NCBI GenBank assembly: GCA_028288675.1
Contig: JAQBNG010000127.1
Location: 85,654 to 149,653, forward strand
Source: Flavisolibacter sp.
GTDB lineage: Bacteria; Bacteroidota; Bacteroidia; Chitinophagales; Chitinophagaceae
Direction: 5' to 3'
DNA: 64,000 nt
This document shows positions 8,283 to 16,432 of the stretch, piece by piece. Position 1 is the first letter of the stretch. Each line of letters begins with the position of its first letter. The notes beneath the pieces were generated by a model. That model saw nothing but the letters and a program-made list of their open reading frames with translations. It searched no databases and had not been told where the DNA came from. The position numbers and the translations under genes were made by a program.

Positions 8283-8480
8283 GGCTTAGGGACAACGCCC
8301 CTGGAGCCGCTATCAAGATCAGCTCGGAAAGAGGTACGTGGTTATAGAAACCCTTGTAATAAATGAGAGCAAGGCCGCATGGAGCCCCCTGTTCAGAAGC
8401 GTAGAACACGCAGCTTTTAACGGAGCTGAAAGCCTCCCTGTTCCATATTTCTATAAACGCGGCGATCTTCCAGAGCGAAA
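8283..8480. ncRNA. Candidate structured RNA, family unknown (6S-like shape)
   Basis: The gap 8190-8600 holds no gene but has nested pairing. An outer stem joins 8322-8332 and 8466-8476 (GCTC/GAGC, GGAAAGA/TCTTCC). A second stem joins 8341-8350 and 8448-8458 (GTTATAGAAA/TTTCTATAAAC). Inside lie hairpins 8352-8356/8370-8374, 8391-8394/8404-8407 and 8411-8415/8424-8428, plus a GGAG/CTCC pair at 8381-8384/8434-8437. The total size is about 155 nt. A long closed rod with an internal bubble resembles 6S RNA, but no diagnostic motif was found. The strand is not decided. On the minus strand it would also be a 5' leader of the receptor gene. Confidence 0.4.
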
Positions 8481-8563
8481 AAAAACCTAGCTATACCAGC
8501 TAAGACACATGGGGTTGAAATTTTGAAAATGTCGGTCACATTTGATAGCATTGCATCTCTTTC

Positions 8564-8597
8564 AACTTACCAAATAGTAACTTACCTTTTGGTAACC
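8564..8597. promoter_or_regulatory. Operator-like repeat cluster
   Basis: AACTTACC occurs at 8564-8571 and again at 8579-8586, followed by an inverted GGTAACC at 8591-8597 (TTACC-TTTT-GGTAA). The spacing resembles sites for HxlR- or TetR-like regulators, but no such regulator is next to it. It lies just after the stop codon of the minus-strand amidohydrolase gene. Confidence 0.25.
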
Positions 8598-8600
8598 TAA

Positions 8601-10190
8601 CTATATAGGCCGTATGGAGCTGCTGGAGGAAGACAACGTTTGACCGCTACGTGTACCTATGTGTTTACCTTCCTCCACTACTGCCTTTCCGTTTACCAAC
8701 ACATACAAAAACCCTTTTGAATACGCATGTGGCTTTTCAAATGTGGAAACATCGCTGACTTCTTTTTCATCAAAGATTACAATGTCAGCAGCAAAGCCTT
8801 CCCGTAATAAACCCCTATCCCGCAAGCCAAATTTCTGTGCCGGCAAAGAGCTCATTCTTCGTACTGCTTCTTCTAAAGAAAGCACGCCTTCTTCCCTCAC
8901 ATATTTACCCAGCACTCTTGCATTGGTACCATACCCGCGGGGATGAGGTGCACCCTGGTTATAAACCCTGATAGAAGCATCCGACGCAAACATATTGAAC
9001 GGGTATTGCATAATGCTTTTTACATCGTTCTCGCTCATGCCATGAAACACCATACCGGCACCGCCTTTTATCATCATATCCATTACAGTCTCTGTTTCTT
9101 CTTTCAGTTTATGCTTGCGGCCCATAAGCAGGTTAACCTGTTCGATACTTTTACCGTTCATGGTTGTATCAGCTTTGTAGTAGGCTACTACAGGGTAGCT
9201 AAAATGCTTCAGCTTACGCTTCTTTAATTTTTTCAGCATATATTCCGTTACATATTTGCGCACATCGGCACGGCCTAATCTTGCTTTAATGGAGTCTTGT
9301 CCATCGGCTAAAATTTCATCAGGAATTAATGTACTAAGGCTTGTACTGCTGGCGGTGTATGGATATTGGTCAATAGTTACATCTATACCTTCTTCCCTTG
9401 CCTTAATGATCATAGGAATTGTTTCGCTGCTGCGCCCCCAGTTTTGCTGTCCGCTTAATTTAAAGTGCGAGATCTCAACCGGCATCTTTGCCTCTCTTCC
9501 AATATGTATCGCTTCGTTGATAGCCGCTACAACGCTATCACCTTCATCACGCATGTGCGATGCATACACGCCTTTGTATTTAGCAGCGGCTTTAGCAAGA
9601 CCAACCACTTCTTCGGTGGATGAATAGGTGCCCGGTATATAAATTAAGCCGGTGCTAAAACCAACAGCGCCATCCTGCATAGCTTTCTCTACCAAGGCTT
9701 CCATTTTCGTTTGTTCATCTGCTGTTGCTTTACGATTAGCAGTTCCCATTACCGCACGGCGTACATTGTTATGGCCGATTAGCGAGGCAACGTTAATAGA
9801 AAGTTTTATGGAGTCAAGCCTTTGCAGGTAGGCCTTTATGTCTACGCTTGATGAGCCGCAGTTGCCGGTAACAACCGTTGTTACACCATCATAAATAAAA
9901 TTATCGGCAGTAGGGTTCTCTACTTCATCGCCTTCAATGTGTGTATGTACATCAATAAAGCCGGGAGCTACTACCAGGCCTTTTGCATCAATGGTTTTTG
10001 TTGCCGTTATATTTTGCAGAGAGCCAATCTTTACTATTTTCCCATCCTTCACCGCAACATCTGCATAGAACCAGGAGTTGCCTGTACCATCTAAAATGCG
10101 GCCGTTCTTTATTAAAATATCAGCAGTTGTTTGTGCCTGCACTATACAATTAAGAAGGAGAGCGGCTGTAATAAAAAGTATAAACTTCAT
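8601..10190 (-). CDS. Exported D-aminoacylase / N-acyl-D-amino-acid amidohydrolase
   Basis: A 529-residue amidohydrolase-superfamily enzyme that likely hydrolyses N-acyl-D-amino acids or related amides. Signal peptide 1-19 (ending VQA) places it in the periplasm. Metal-site motifs are VHTHIE (H82, H84), GNCGSS with the D-aminoacylase Cys, ASHMRDE, EISHFK and a late ASDAS, plus PRGYG. Length is normal for the family. The start lies 16 bases after the stop of the DUF1624 gene, so the two form an operon. A Ser-rich tail ends the protein, which is unusual but harmless looking. Confidence 0.88.
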   Translation of the reverse strand: MKFILFITAALLLNCIVQAQTTADILIKNGRILDGTGNSWFYADVAVKDGKIVKIGSLQNITATKTIDAKGLVVAPGFIDVHTHIEGDEVENPTADNFIYDGVTTVVTGNCGSSSVDIKAYLQRLDSIKLSINVASLIGHNNVRRAVMGTANRKATADEQTKMEALVEKAMQDGAVGFSTGLIYIPGTYSSTEEVVGLAKAAAKYKGVYASHMRDEGDSVVAAINEAIHIGREAKMPVEISHFKLSGQQNWGRSSETIPMIIKAREEGIDVTIDQYPYTASSTSLSTLIPDEILADGQDSIKARLGRADVRKYVTEYMLKKLKKRKLKHFSYPVVAYYKADTTMNGKSIEQVNLLMGRKHKLKEETETVMDMMIKGGAGMVFHGMSENDVKSIMQYPFNMFASDASIRVYNQGAPHPRGYGTNARVLGKYVREEGVLSLEEAVRRMSSLPAQKFGLRDRGLLREGFAADIVIFDEKEVSDVSTFEKPHAYSKGFLYVLVNGKAVVEEGKHIGTRSGQTLSSSSSSIRPI

Positions 10191-10206
10191 TCCTAAAATT
10201 AAGGAA

Positions 10207-11442
10207 CTACAAATAACTCAGCCACCATTGTTTGTGAGTTTGCTTGTAAATGCTGAACCATTTGCAAAGAGGATAGAGCGAGGCTACAACAAGTATCCAA
10301 ACGAGATAGACAATTGCTAAAGAATACCCTTCGCCCGGTACCAGGAATTTAGCAAAGCTGTTGGGGTGTATTACCTGGCCTTCTTCAAACGAATGTCCCC
10401 TGGCAAGAAAAAAAGCGGCAGATAAAATATGAATAAGGTAAAAATGAAGAACATAATAAAAGAAAGGCACCTTGCCATACACCGTAATGATTTTTGACAA
10501 TACCGTTTTTATGTTACCTACCCATGCCAGGAACAAAATGGCAGGGCCGATAGTCATGCACATGTATAATAACGAAGGCGGATATTTTACCGTATCAACA
10601 AAAGACAGGACTGTGTACAACAGGTTCTTTTGTGTTGACCAGTGTTGCGCATCGCCGTATTTATTTGTGGCTCTTAAAACAATAAAGAAGAGAATAATAC
10701 CAAGCCCTAACCATGTTAGAATTTTTCTTCTTTGTATTCCTTCGTAGCTCGTAAAAAATTTTCCAAAGCAATAACCGGCTATCATTAATCCTGTCCATGG
10801 CAAAAAGGGATATAAAATCAACAGGTCGTGGCTGCCGGGAACATCATGAAAGTTAGGACGGTGCAGCAAATCATATACTAAACCAAGCTGCATTCCTCTT
10901 TTGCCGGCTTCGTAAAAGTCAAGCGAATTATGACCAAGCACAATGAGCAGTCCAAGTGCGGCAATCAGTTTAAACGGTAACCAAATTACCAGGCCAAGGA
11001 TACACATACTAATACCAATCGACCAGATGGTTTGTAAGGCCACCACGCTGAAGCCGAGATCGAAACTAAAAGCAAAATTCATCAGGATCAATTCAATCAG
11101 TATCAGCCAAAGCCCTCTTTTAATTAAAAAGCCGCTTAGCTCTTTTTTGGTTTTCCTGGCGCTTTGAAAGTAAGCGGATGTACCGGCAAGAAAGACAAAA
11201 ACAGGAGCGCAAAAATGGGTGATCCATCTTGTGAAAAACAAGAAAGGCGTAGTAGTTTGCAAATTAAGCGGGTCTTCGGTAAAAGCCGGTGCATGAAAAA
11301 AGTCACGGGTATGATCCAATGCCATAATGATCATCACCAGGCCGCGTAACAAGTCAATGCTATTGACACGAAATATTTTTTGATTTTGCAGCGGAGGCAA
11401 AGTGGCGGGCATCCAAATGGCGGATGTAACAGCAGTTGGCAT
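10207..11442 (-). CDS. DUF1624 / HGSNAT-like multi-spanning membrane protein
   Basis: A 411-residue inner-membrane protein with about ten hydrophobic segments. The N-terminal RVNSIDLLRGLVMIIMALDHTRDFF block is the signature of the DUF1624 (heparan-alpha-glucosaminide N-acetyltransferase-like) family, which is related to membrane acyltransferases. The conserved DHxRD His/Asp would be the likely active site. The residues before IFRVNSID are not conserved-looking, so the start may be ten codons later at the second Met. It is first in a two-gene operon with the D-aminoacylase, which could suggest linked modification and turnover of acylated compounds (inference). Confidence 0.82.
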   Translation of the reverse strand: MPTAVTSAIWMPATLPPLQNQKIFRVNSIDLLRGLVMIIMALDHTRDFFHAPAFTEDPLNLQTTTPFLFFTRWITHFCAPVFVFLAGTSAYFQSARKTKKELSGFLIKRGLWLILIELILMNFAFSFDLGFSVVALQTIWSIGISMCILGLVIWLPFKLIAALGLLIVLGHNSLDFYEAGKRGMQLGLVYDLLHRPNFHDVPGSHDLLILYPFLPWTGLMIAGYCFGKFFTSYEGIQRRKILTWLGLGIILFFIVLRATNKYGDAQHWSTQKNLLYTVLSFVDTVKYPPSLLYMCMTIGPAILFLAWVGNIKTVLSKIITVYGKVPFFYYVLHFYLIHILSAAFFLARGHSFEEGQVIHPNSFAKFLVPGEGYSLAIVYLVWILVVASLYPLCKWFSIYKQTHKQWWLSYL

Positions 11443-11519
11443 ATGAATTAGTTTAGGTGGAAGAATGAATCATACACAAGATATTACTATCTGCAAAAAA
11501 TAATCGTAACCGGTTTCGG

Positions 11520-11945
11520 CTATTGCATCATTGATAAATACGCCTTTGTTGACACAGGCTCCCATTGTAACAATTTTTCTTCTTTAACCGGGTGTAGCCT
11601 TTTTACAATTTGTACTTCTGAAATATTATATGGATTGTACCGGATGGTCATACTTCCGTTGATGGCCGTATGCAGCAATTCGTGCGGAGGAAAAAATGAA
11701 TCTACACTAGCGATAAAACCGGCCCCTTTTGACGGCAGCACGGCCACTTTGAGTTTTAAAAAGGGAAGATAACGGCCAGGCTCATTTATCACTTCTATTT
11801 TCAGGATTTGTGCGGCTGCTTCTATACCGTTTTGTTGCAACCATCTTGCCTTTTGCCACCTGCTAATAATAGCGATACCAAAGTGAAGAACAAAAAAGCT
11901 TGCGCTGCTACCAATGGCCGCTGTGAAAAAGAAGAAGAAACTCAT
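11520..11945 (-). CDS. DUF3592-like membrane protein
   Basis: A 141-residue protein from the preferred start MSFFFFFTAAIG; the frame is open 11 codons further upstream. One N-terminal membrane segment (about residues 1-25) precedes a soluble beta-rich domain: AAQILKIEVINEPGRYLPFLKLKVAVLP…GSMTIRYNPYNISEVQIV. The pattern (variable 'turn' then 'V-Y-P-x-N-P-x-x-V') is the DUF3592-like fold. The remnant at 12191-12420 has the same pattern, so this locus probably once carried tandem paralogues. Confidence 0.55.
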   Translation of the reverse strand: MSFFFFFTAAIGSSASFFVLHFGIAIISRWQKARWLQQNGIEAAAQILKIEVINEPGRYLPFLKLKVAVLPSKGAGFIASVDSFFPPHELLHTAINGSMTIRYNPYNISEVQIVKRLHPVKEEKLLQWEPVSTKAYLSMMQ

Positions 11946-12154
11946 GGCTGAAAATTTATATGAGTAAGATAAAGGCAACTTGTTTCCCGGATCAAATAGA
12001 TTTAACCAACGGCAGGTTTCGTTTAGTAAACGGGAAAAAATGAAGCAGTGCTTACTGGCACTGCTTCAAAATAAAAACCATCCGATTGTACTTACTGAAG
12101 TAATCTAAAGAAAAGGGCAGTAGTAGACTTGTTAATTATCAGCTTCCTTAGGGA

Positions 12155-12188
12155 TTGTCCTGAGCTTGCCGAAAGATCAGGATGACAA
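12155..12188. repeat. Short inverted repeat with TTGTC…GACAA ends
   Basis: Left arm TTGTCCTGA (12155-12163) and right arm TCAGGATGACAA (12177-12188) flank a GCTTGCCGAAAGA centre. The ends match the TTGTCATCC termini of the larger element at 21847-21969, suggesting one dispersed repeat family. It sits two bases from the stop of the DUF3592-like remnant. Confidence 0.5.
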
Positions 12189-12190
12189 GA

Positions 12191-12420
12191 TTAATTGCGC
12201 AATACCATTATTTCTTTCGTATTGGCGGGGTTGTATTTTACTTTTAGCATACTGCCGATGCGAAGTTGGCTAAGGTCAATAAGGGTAAGCACCGCACGGG
12301 TTTCGGATACAAAATTTCTACCGGCTGCCGGATGCACTTGTAGCTGTAGTTTTATTTGCGGCTGCTTGTTTACATATAGGCCTGTTTGCTCCATGTGTAA
12401 GAGTACTGCGTTAGCTTCAA
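12191..12420 (-). pseudogene. DUF3592-like protein remnant fused to kinase remnant
   Basis: The minus-strand frame reads through from about 12420 to the stop at 12191-12193. It encodes a DUF3592-like C-terminal part (GLEANAVLLHMEQTGLYVN…, ending KVKYNPANTKEIMVLRN). The N-terminal membrane segment expected for the family is absent. Upstream, at about 12421, the sequence changes abruptly to the GAF region of a sensor kinase. This looks like a deletion junction joining the middle of one gene to the middle of another. Confidence 0.6.
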
Positions 12421-15038
12421 GGCCTTCTGCACCATCACATTTCGCTTTTCATCCAATAGATACACTACACAATCTTCCAGCTTCAATTGCGAGATGCAGT
12501 TGCGGGCAATATCCCAGCAAATTTCATTTGCCGAGTTTTCGCCGTAAAGCGAATTAGCAAAATAATCTATGGTTTCATCCATGCGTTGTTCTGCCTTACG
12601 TTTTTGCCGGAAACGGTAAATAAAATAAAAGCTGAAGGCGCCCCCCTATTGCGAATAAACTTATAGCCCACCAGCTTAACCAAAAAGGTGCAAGAATGCG
12701 TATGCTGATTGGCGCCGCCTCTTTCCATTTGCCAAGTCCGTATTGTGTGCGGAGCAAAAGTTTATACCTGCCCGGTGGCACATTGGTATAGCTCGCCGAT
12801 GTTTTATCAATCACCCTCCAATCTTTATCAAAACCTTCCAGGCGATATGCATATTGCAGACCAGCGGTTTGGTAAATCAAGAGCGGAAAAATCAAAGGAG
12901 AAAAAATTTCATTGTATTTCAATTCTACATCGGTAAGCTCATAGTAAGACTTATTGAATAGCTTAGGCTGATCAAAAACTTTAAAATTTACCAGGTGTGG
13001 TGCCGACATGCCTTCCCTCGGTTGAAACGCCTTTTCGTTAAGTACGCAAAAGCCTTTGTTGCTGCCGATCCATGCGCTGTTTTCATCATCAATAACAGCG
13101 AACGTTTAGATAAGATGACATGCGGCAGCAAAGCGTTCAAATTAAACGATACGGCTTTGCCTGTATTTGCATCCAGCTTTACAACCTCGTTGGTTGTTGT
13201 AACCCATATAGTCTCTCCATCCCTGGCAGCTACATTAAACAGGTTTTGCGTAGTCGCAGGCAAAGGATACAACGGGCTTTTTTTTGTTTTAGGATCATAG
13301 AAAACCAGGCCGTTATTTGTAGCCAGCCATACTGCACCCCTGCTATTTATTGCCATTGCTGTAATCGTTTTCATTACGCTGTCTTTTTCATAAAAATGAC
13401 GGGTGCTTTTTTTAGTTAGTAGATCATATTCATGCAATTGGCCGCTGCCTGACTCTACCCAAAGCTTTTTATGCAACGTATCATACGCTGAAGAATTAAT
13501 ATCATGAAAAGAAAAAAGAGAATCGGTGCCATCGGAATTACTGCTGTAAAAGCAGTGGCCAGTTTTTATATCATACCGTGCTGCCCCGCCATTAAATTCC
13601 ATCAGCAGGAGTTCGCCCGGCACTGTATAATAAGTTTTAGCTATGCCATTTGTAAAAAGCTCGAATGGCTGCAGCTTCATTTCATCTTTTGCAATAACAC
13701 GTTTGAAAGCTGCTGTTTTTTTATTGTAAAACGATAGGCCGAAATCAGTAGCCATAATAATAGTATCGCCATGCATAGTTAATGAACGCATAGCCCCTGC
13801 AGGATAATTTCCGGAAGCAGTAACGGAATAAGTGTAGTTAAAAAACCGGCCGTTGCTTTTAGTGAGTTTACTTAACCCTTTACTTGTCCCTACAAACATT
13901 TCATCTTTACCAACAGGTAAAAATCCATGAACACCATCATCGGCAAGGGATGCAGGGTTAGAATAATCACGCTGGTATATTTTTATAAAATCCTGCCTCG
14001 GTTGAAACCATACAACCCCTCTTTGCGACGTGCCGTACCAGATATCACCATCCCGATCTTCAAATACATTCATGCCTTTGCCCTCTTGCTCCACATACGG
14101 ACGGGGTAAGAAGGTTCGCTCTTCAACGGGTAGATGCTGTTGCCGGATAGAATGTATTCTACAAGACCGTAAACAGAATTGGCCAGCCAGATCCTTCCCT
14201 TTGAATCTTTAAGCACACCACCTGTTTCATTATATTTTTTAGAAGTAAATGGGTCAAAAGGCGGCGGCGCAGGCCTGAACTGCAAGGTTCGGGTGTTGAA
14301 TAACACAAAGCCCGGTCTCGCCATAGAGATCAGGATCTCGTCACTATTTACAAATTCTCCATCGTGCATGGAAGCCATTCCATAGCCATACTTTTCTTTA
14401 TCAAAGGGAATTTTTTTAATGGCATTCTTCAGTAAGTCATAAAAGAAAATACCACCGTCGGTTAGTATCCACATCTTGTCTTTACCCTGCGGAATAATCA
14501 TAGCGACACCTTCATTTTCTATACTACCGTTAAATAACGGGGTCAGGTCTTCTATAGCCTTTGTTGTTTTTGTATAGCGAAGCAGTGTACCACCGCAGGC
14601 GAAGTAGATCCTGCCTTGAAGGTCTTCGTAAACACCCCAAACCGCGGCATTATACTTTTTTCCATTTTTAATAACCTCGTAAGCGGCAATCTTTTCAAAC
14701 CGTCGGTAGCGTAATTATATTTTACAACACCCTGGTGCCCGCAGGCCAGCCACATATCGCCATCTCTATCCTTAAACAGCCAATAAATAACGTTGCCGGG
14801 AATTGAAAAAGGATCTTTCGCATCGTGCAAATATTGTTTGATGCCATGGCCATCGTAACGGTTAAGTCCATTGGTGGTGCCTATCCACATAAAACCGTAT
14901 TTATCCTGGCTAATGCTCGAGGCAAAATTGCTGGATAAACCCTGGTCCATACCAAGTGTTGAAAAATGATAGCTGGATTGACACTTTGCAAAAAGATAGG
15001 GGAAGTACCAACAGCAGTATAAATAGTCGTATCCGCAT
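12421..15038 (-). pseudogene. Two-component-propeller (Y_Y_Y) sensor kinase, multiply frameshifted and truncated
   Basis: Read from 15038 downward this encodes a signal peptide (MRIRLFILLLVLPLSF), regulatory-propeller repeats (FMWIGTTNGLNRYDG, DIWYGTSQRGVVWF, AWIGSNKGFCVLN), a Y_Y_Y domain (GLQYAYRLEGFDKDW, YTNVPPGRYKLLLRT), a membrane segment near 12650 and the start of a GAF domain (DETIDYFANSLYG…). The frame is broken at about 14975, 14703, 14100, 13100 and 12645; the last is an extra G in a run of six. The histidine-kinase and ATPase domains are missing, cut off at about 12421. Intact relatives are LytS-like kinases sensing extracellular substrates. Clearly non-functional. Confidence 0.85.
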
Positions 15039-15064
15039 AAAGATGAAGGCAAAAAGATACCTTT

Positions 15065-15160
15065 TCAATTTAGAACGAATTGCACCAAACAGCGAACGGC
15101 AGGTGTGGATTCACCAACGGTGAAAATGTCTTTACTGATTTTGCGACTTAAAAGGAGCAT
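15065..15160 (-). other. 31-codon open frame upstream of decayed kinase
   Basis: An ATG-started 31-residue frame (MLLLSRKISKDIFTVGE…) that ends 26 bases before the kinase pseudogene start. It shares SKDIFT-x-GE with the frame at 1976-2068. At DNA level it holds a TTCACC-GTT-GGTGAA hairpin, so it may be a dispersed repeat rather than a gene. Confidence 0.2.
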
Positions 15161-15247
15161 TGCTTACCTGCTTATAAAATTCAATTCACCTGGTTTCATC
15201 AAAGCATCATGTAGCAACTGAGTAAATCAATAACGTTTTAAAAAGAC

Positions 15248-15279
15248 AAAGAGGCTGTCTCATTACGGACAGCCTCTTT
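15248..15279 (-). terminator. Intrinsic terminator of the M48-like protease gene
   Basis: A 12-bp perfect stem, 15248-15259 / 15268-15279 (AAAGAGGCTGTC), loop 8. On the minus strand it is followed by a T-rich stretch, fitting the gene that ends at 15326. Confidence 0.85.
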
Positions 15280-15325
15280 ATAAATAGTTAAGAAAAGTTT
15301 TTTGCATCTTCATCGCCCTACTGCA

Positions 15326-16213
15326 TTAAGGCACTTCAATCACCGTCCACGAGTTAGTGCGGCGGCTCCATATAATAGCATAGTCTTTACCATGTAATAA
15401 TTTATAAGTACGGGCACGACTATCGTTGCTAAAACGTAACCAGCCGTAATTATATACATCGAACTTAAATACAAATGGCTGTGTTGTTTCAAGCGCAGCC
15501 GCGTTAAACTTTTTCCCATCATCCGACAAATAAACATTCATAGCGGTATTGCCGTAAAGCGATAGATAGATCCAACTGGCATCAGGCGCAGATGGCGGCG
15601 GATTTTCCTGGGGTTGCGGCGCTGCTCCTCCTGATCCGCCTGAAGTGGTATTGGCTGATCCGTTTGCATAATTCCAGCCTTGCAAAATATATTTTAAGCG
15701 GTCAGCTTTTCCCGGATGCGTAGAACTGGCCGCGGCCGAAGCAATTTTTTGCATAGCGGCCATTGCTTCATTTGCAGTGGCGCCAAGCTTTGCCATTACA
15801 TAGCCCGAAAAATAATCGGCTTCAAGCTCTTTAGGTGGCGTGCTTCCCTGGCGATCCACTACGTGGTTGCGGTAATGATGTCCCATCTCGTGTGCCAGCA
15901 CGCTGATAGAAGCCCATTTTGTACCGGCATAGCTATCTAGGTTCTCTAAAAAATCATTGTCGTAAATAATGTAGCGTTTGTTACGGATGATGGTTGCGTA
16001 TGCATTGTTGATGCCGTTTTGTTCCTGCACCAAAAAATTCTCTTTCCAGTTAATGCTGTCAAGCATTGTAGTAACATATTCCCTGGCTTCGTACACCGAA
16101 TTAAAATTTGATTTTACAGAAGCAGGAGGAATAATAATGCCGCACTGATTTACTTTTTGTGCAGGAGCGAAGGAGTAAATAAAGATGGCAATAAGCAATA
16201 AAGCTTGTTTCAT
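15326..16213 (-). CDS. Secreted M48-like zinc metalloprotease
   Basis: A 295-residue exported protein with a signal peptide (1-18, ending APA). The zincin motif HEMGHH is at residues 108-113 and the downstream third-ligand region KELEADYFSGYVMAKLG at 128-144, the M48-type arrangement. A THPGKADRLKYI segment follows (about 165-176), then a low-complexity Gly/Pro/Gln linker (about 188-212) and a C-terminal beta domain with aromatic strands. Most M48 proteases are membrane-bound; this one looks soluble in the periplasm or outside. It has its own terminator. Confidence 0.82.
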   Translation of the reverse strand: MKQALLLIAIFIYSFAPAQKVNQCGIIIPPASVKSNFNSVYEAREYVTTMLDSINWKENFLVQEQNGINNAYATIIRNKRYIIYDNDFLENLDSYAGTKWASISVLAHEMGHHYRNHVVDRQGSTPPKELEADYFSGYVMAKLGATANEAMAAMQKIASAAASSTHPGKADRLKYILQGWNYANGSANTTSGGSGGAAPQPQENPPPSAPDASWIYLSLYGNTAMNVYLSDDGKKFNAAALETTQPFVFKFDVYNYGWLRFSNDSRARTYKLLHGKDYAIIWSRRTNSWTVIEVP

Positions 16214-16432
16214 ACAGGTAGTTATTTTTTAATGAACACTAAAGCTGTACAGTCAATAAACAGGCCAACACATTAATTGATTTCAATGGCATAGACCGGT
16301 TCACAAAGTTTTAAGATAATGGCTGGCTAATAAATTGCATAGTCTGTACAAGTAACACTCTACTGCTTTTGTCATCCATGTTCAATGGCAATATATCATG
16401 GCTTTTGCATTTTTAGGTTACGATAGCCTTAC

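Noticed and set aside
8283-8480. RNase P RNA, tmRNA or SRP RNA
   Set aside because: The region is too short for the first two and lacks their hallmark sequences such as the RNase P GAGGAAAGTCC block or a tag frame; no SRP apical-loop motif was found.
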